Shown here: positions 63,518 to 64,000 of the stretch, in pieces
Position numbering within the stretch: the stretch's first letter is position 1
How the letters are laid out: every line of letters begins with the position of its first letter
Assembly: GCF_003325755.1 (NCBI RefSeq)
Contig: NZ_QORI02000009.1
Coordinates: forward strand, 1 to 64,000
Length of the DNA: 64,000 nucleotides
Origin: Pseudomonas sp. SST3
GTDB lineage: Bacteria > Pseudomonadota > Gammaproteobacteria > Pseudomonadales > Pseudomonadaceae
Direction of reading: 5' to 3'
Made by a program: the position numbers and the translations under genes
Notes under the pieces: model-generated
Seen by the model: only the letters and a program-made list of their open reading frames with translations
What the model was told of the DNA's origin: nothing
Database searches by the model: none

Positions 63518-64000
63518 TGTTGTTCACCTCGTTGCCTGGGGTGACCTTGGTAGCACCGCGCGGGTCCTTGGCACGTGCCGCTGCGGTGTCCTTGCGCAGC
63601 TTCCAGCCAAGGAAGGTGCCGATCACACCGCGCGGCATGAAGATCACCAGCACCACGATCAGCGGGCCAAAAATGATCATCCGGTAGTCTTCGAGAAATT
63701 GCAGCGACTGGGTGATCCAGACGACCCCGACGGTCCCGGCCAGCGGACCGAACAGGGTGCCGAAGCCGCCGACCAGCAGGTAGGTGATCATGTCGAAGGT
63801 ATGGTTGGGGTTGGCTTCCTCCGGCCCTATGAAGCGGATCATCGAGGCGTAGAGTCCACCGGCAACACCGGCATAGGTGGTGGAGAGGACGAAGGCCAGC
63901 AGCTTGTTGCGCATCAGGTCGATGCCCAGCGATTGGGCCAGCGCATCACCGTTGCGGATGGCCATGAAGGTACGGCCCAACAGCGAGCGCGCCAGGCGAC
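63510..64000 (-). CDS. livM: ABC transporter permease, LivM type (partial, N-terminus beyond window)
   Basis: The last 163 or so codons are in the window; the frame stays open to the right edge (RLARSLLGRTFMAIRNGDALAQSLGI). The LivM pattern LGIDLMRNKLLAFVLSTTYAGVAGGLYA and GTLFGPLAGTVGVVWI is clear, ending in a charged Lys/Arg tail. The start and remaining helices lie outside the window. Confidence 0.9.
   Translation of the reverse strand, partial: RLARSLLGRTFMAIRNGDALAQSLGIDLMRNKLLAFVLSTTYAGVAGGLYASMIRFIGPEEANPNHTFDMITYLLVGGFGTLFGPLAGTVGVVWITQSLQFLEDYRMIIFGPLIVVLVIFMPRGVIGTFLGWKLRKDTAAARAKDPRGATKVTPGNEVNNNA

Overview
The window looks like a chromosomal segment of a Pseudomonas-type gammaproteobacterium, most plausibly of the P. 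stutzeri (Stutzerimonas) group. This rests on the order nrdR-ribD / FMN riboswitch-ribE-ribBA-ribH-nusB-thiL-pgpA-ribA, the order xseB-ispA-dxs, the high-GC codon use, Pseudomonas-style REP elements and close resemblance of many proteins to Pseudomonas families. The species is an inference; no rRNA or tRNA gene is present to confirm it.

Region 1 (about 1-16,200) is accessory. It opens with the right end of an IS66-family element that has cut into a conserved small-gene pair. Next comes a six-gene minus-strand defence operon: hsdM, hsdS, a DUF262 protein, a DUF262-DUF1524 (GmrSD-like) nuclease, hsdR and a YgjP/DUF45 metallopeptidase-like protein. Four of its five junctions overlap and the fifth is a gap of about 20 bases. 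Divergent from it are an ADP-ribosylglycohydrolase, a zeta-toxin-like kinase with a 53-residue partner ORF, a gene-free stretch with two terminators, and a hipA-hipB pair in reversed order.

Region 2 (16,500-24,300) holds a hybrid MHYT histidine kinase, a periplasmic retropepsin-like protein, an unusual SPW-VKOR membrane protein with a short-chain dehydrogenase, a cation-diffusion transporter divergent from its MerR/CadR-type regulator with a clear operator, and a TSUP-family permease. A 268-bp structured element with terminal inverted repeats (24,321-24,587) separates it from region 3.

Region 3 (24,600-40,600) is vitamin and isoprenoid metabolism: xseB, ispA (with an apparent -1 frameshift), dxs, a cobalamin riboswitch and btuB, convergent btuF-membrane protein-ribA, then pgpA, thiL, nusB, ribH, ribBA, ribE behind an FMN riboswitch, and ribD-nrdR. 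Both riboswitches have a hairpin over a Shine-Dalgarno sequence. Behind the FMN aptamer there is a 16-codon leader ORF that overlaps the ribE start. A dioxygenase-like gene separates ribD from the riboswitch.

Region 4 (40,600-64,000) is mostly core housekeeping: a YbaY lipoprotein, a methyltransferase, thpR, cnoX, a REP-type repeat cluster, a HAD phosphatase with tesB, GNAT and deacetylase-family proteins, a YhiN-type flavoprotein, azlCD, rhlE, NYN, YciC-like, VOC and SDR proteins, a periplasmic binding protein, hrpB, fieF, an Lrp regulator, a DUF2788 protein, rluE, and a branched-chain amino acid-type ABC transporter whose LivM-like permease runs off the right edge. Starts were chosen from Shine-Dalgarno position, overlap and family alignment by eye; no database search was run.
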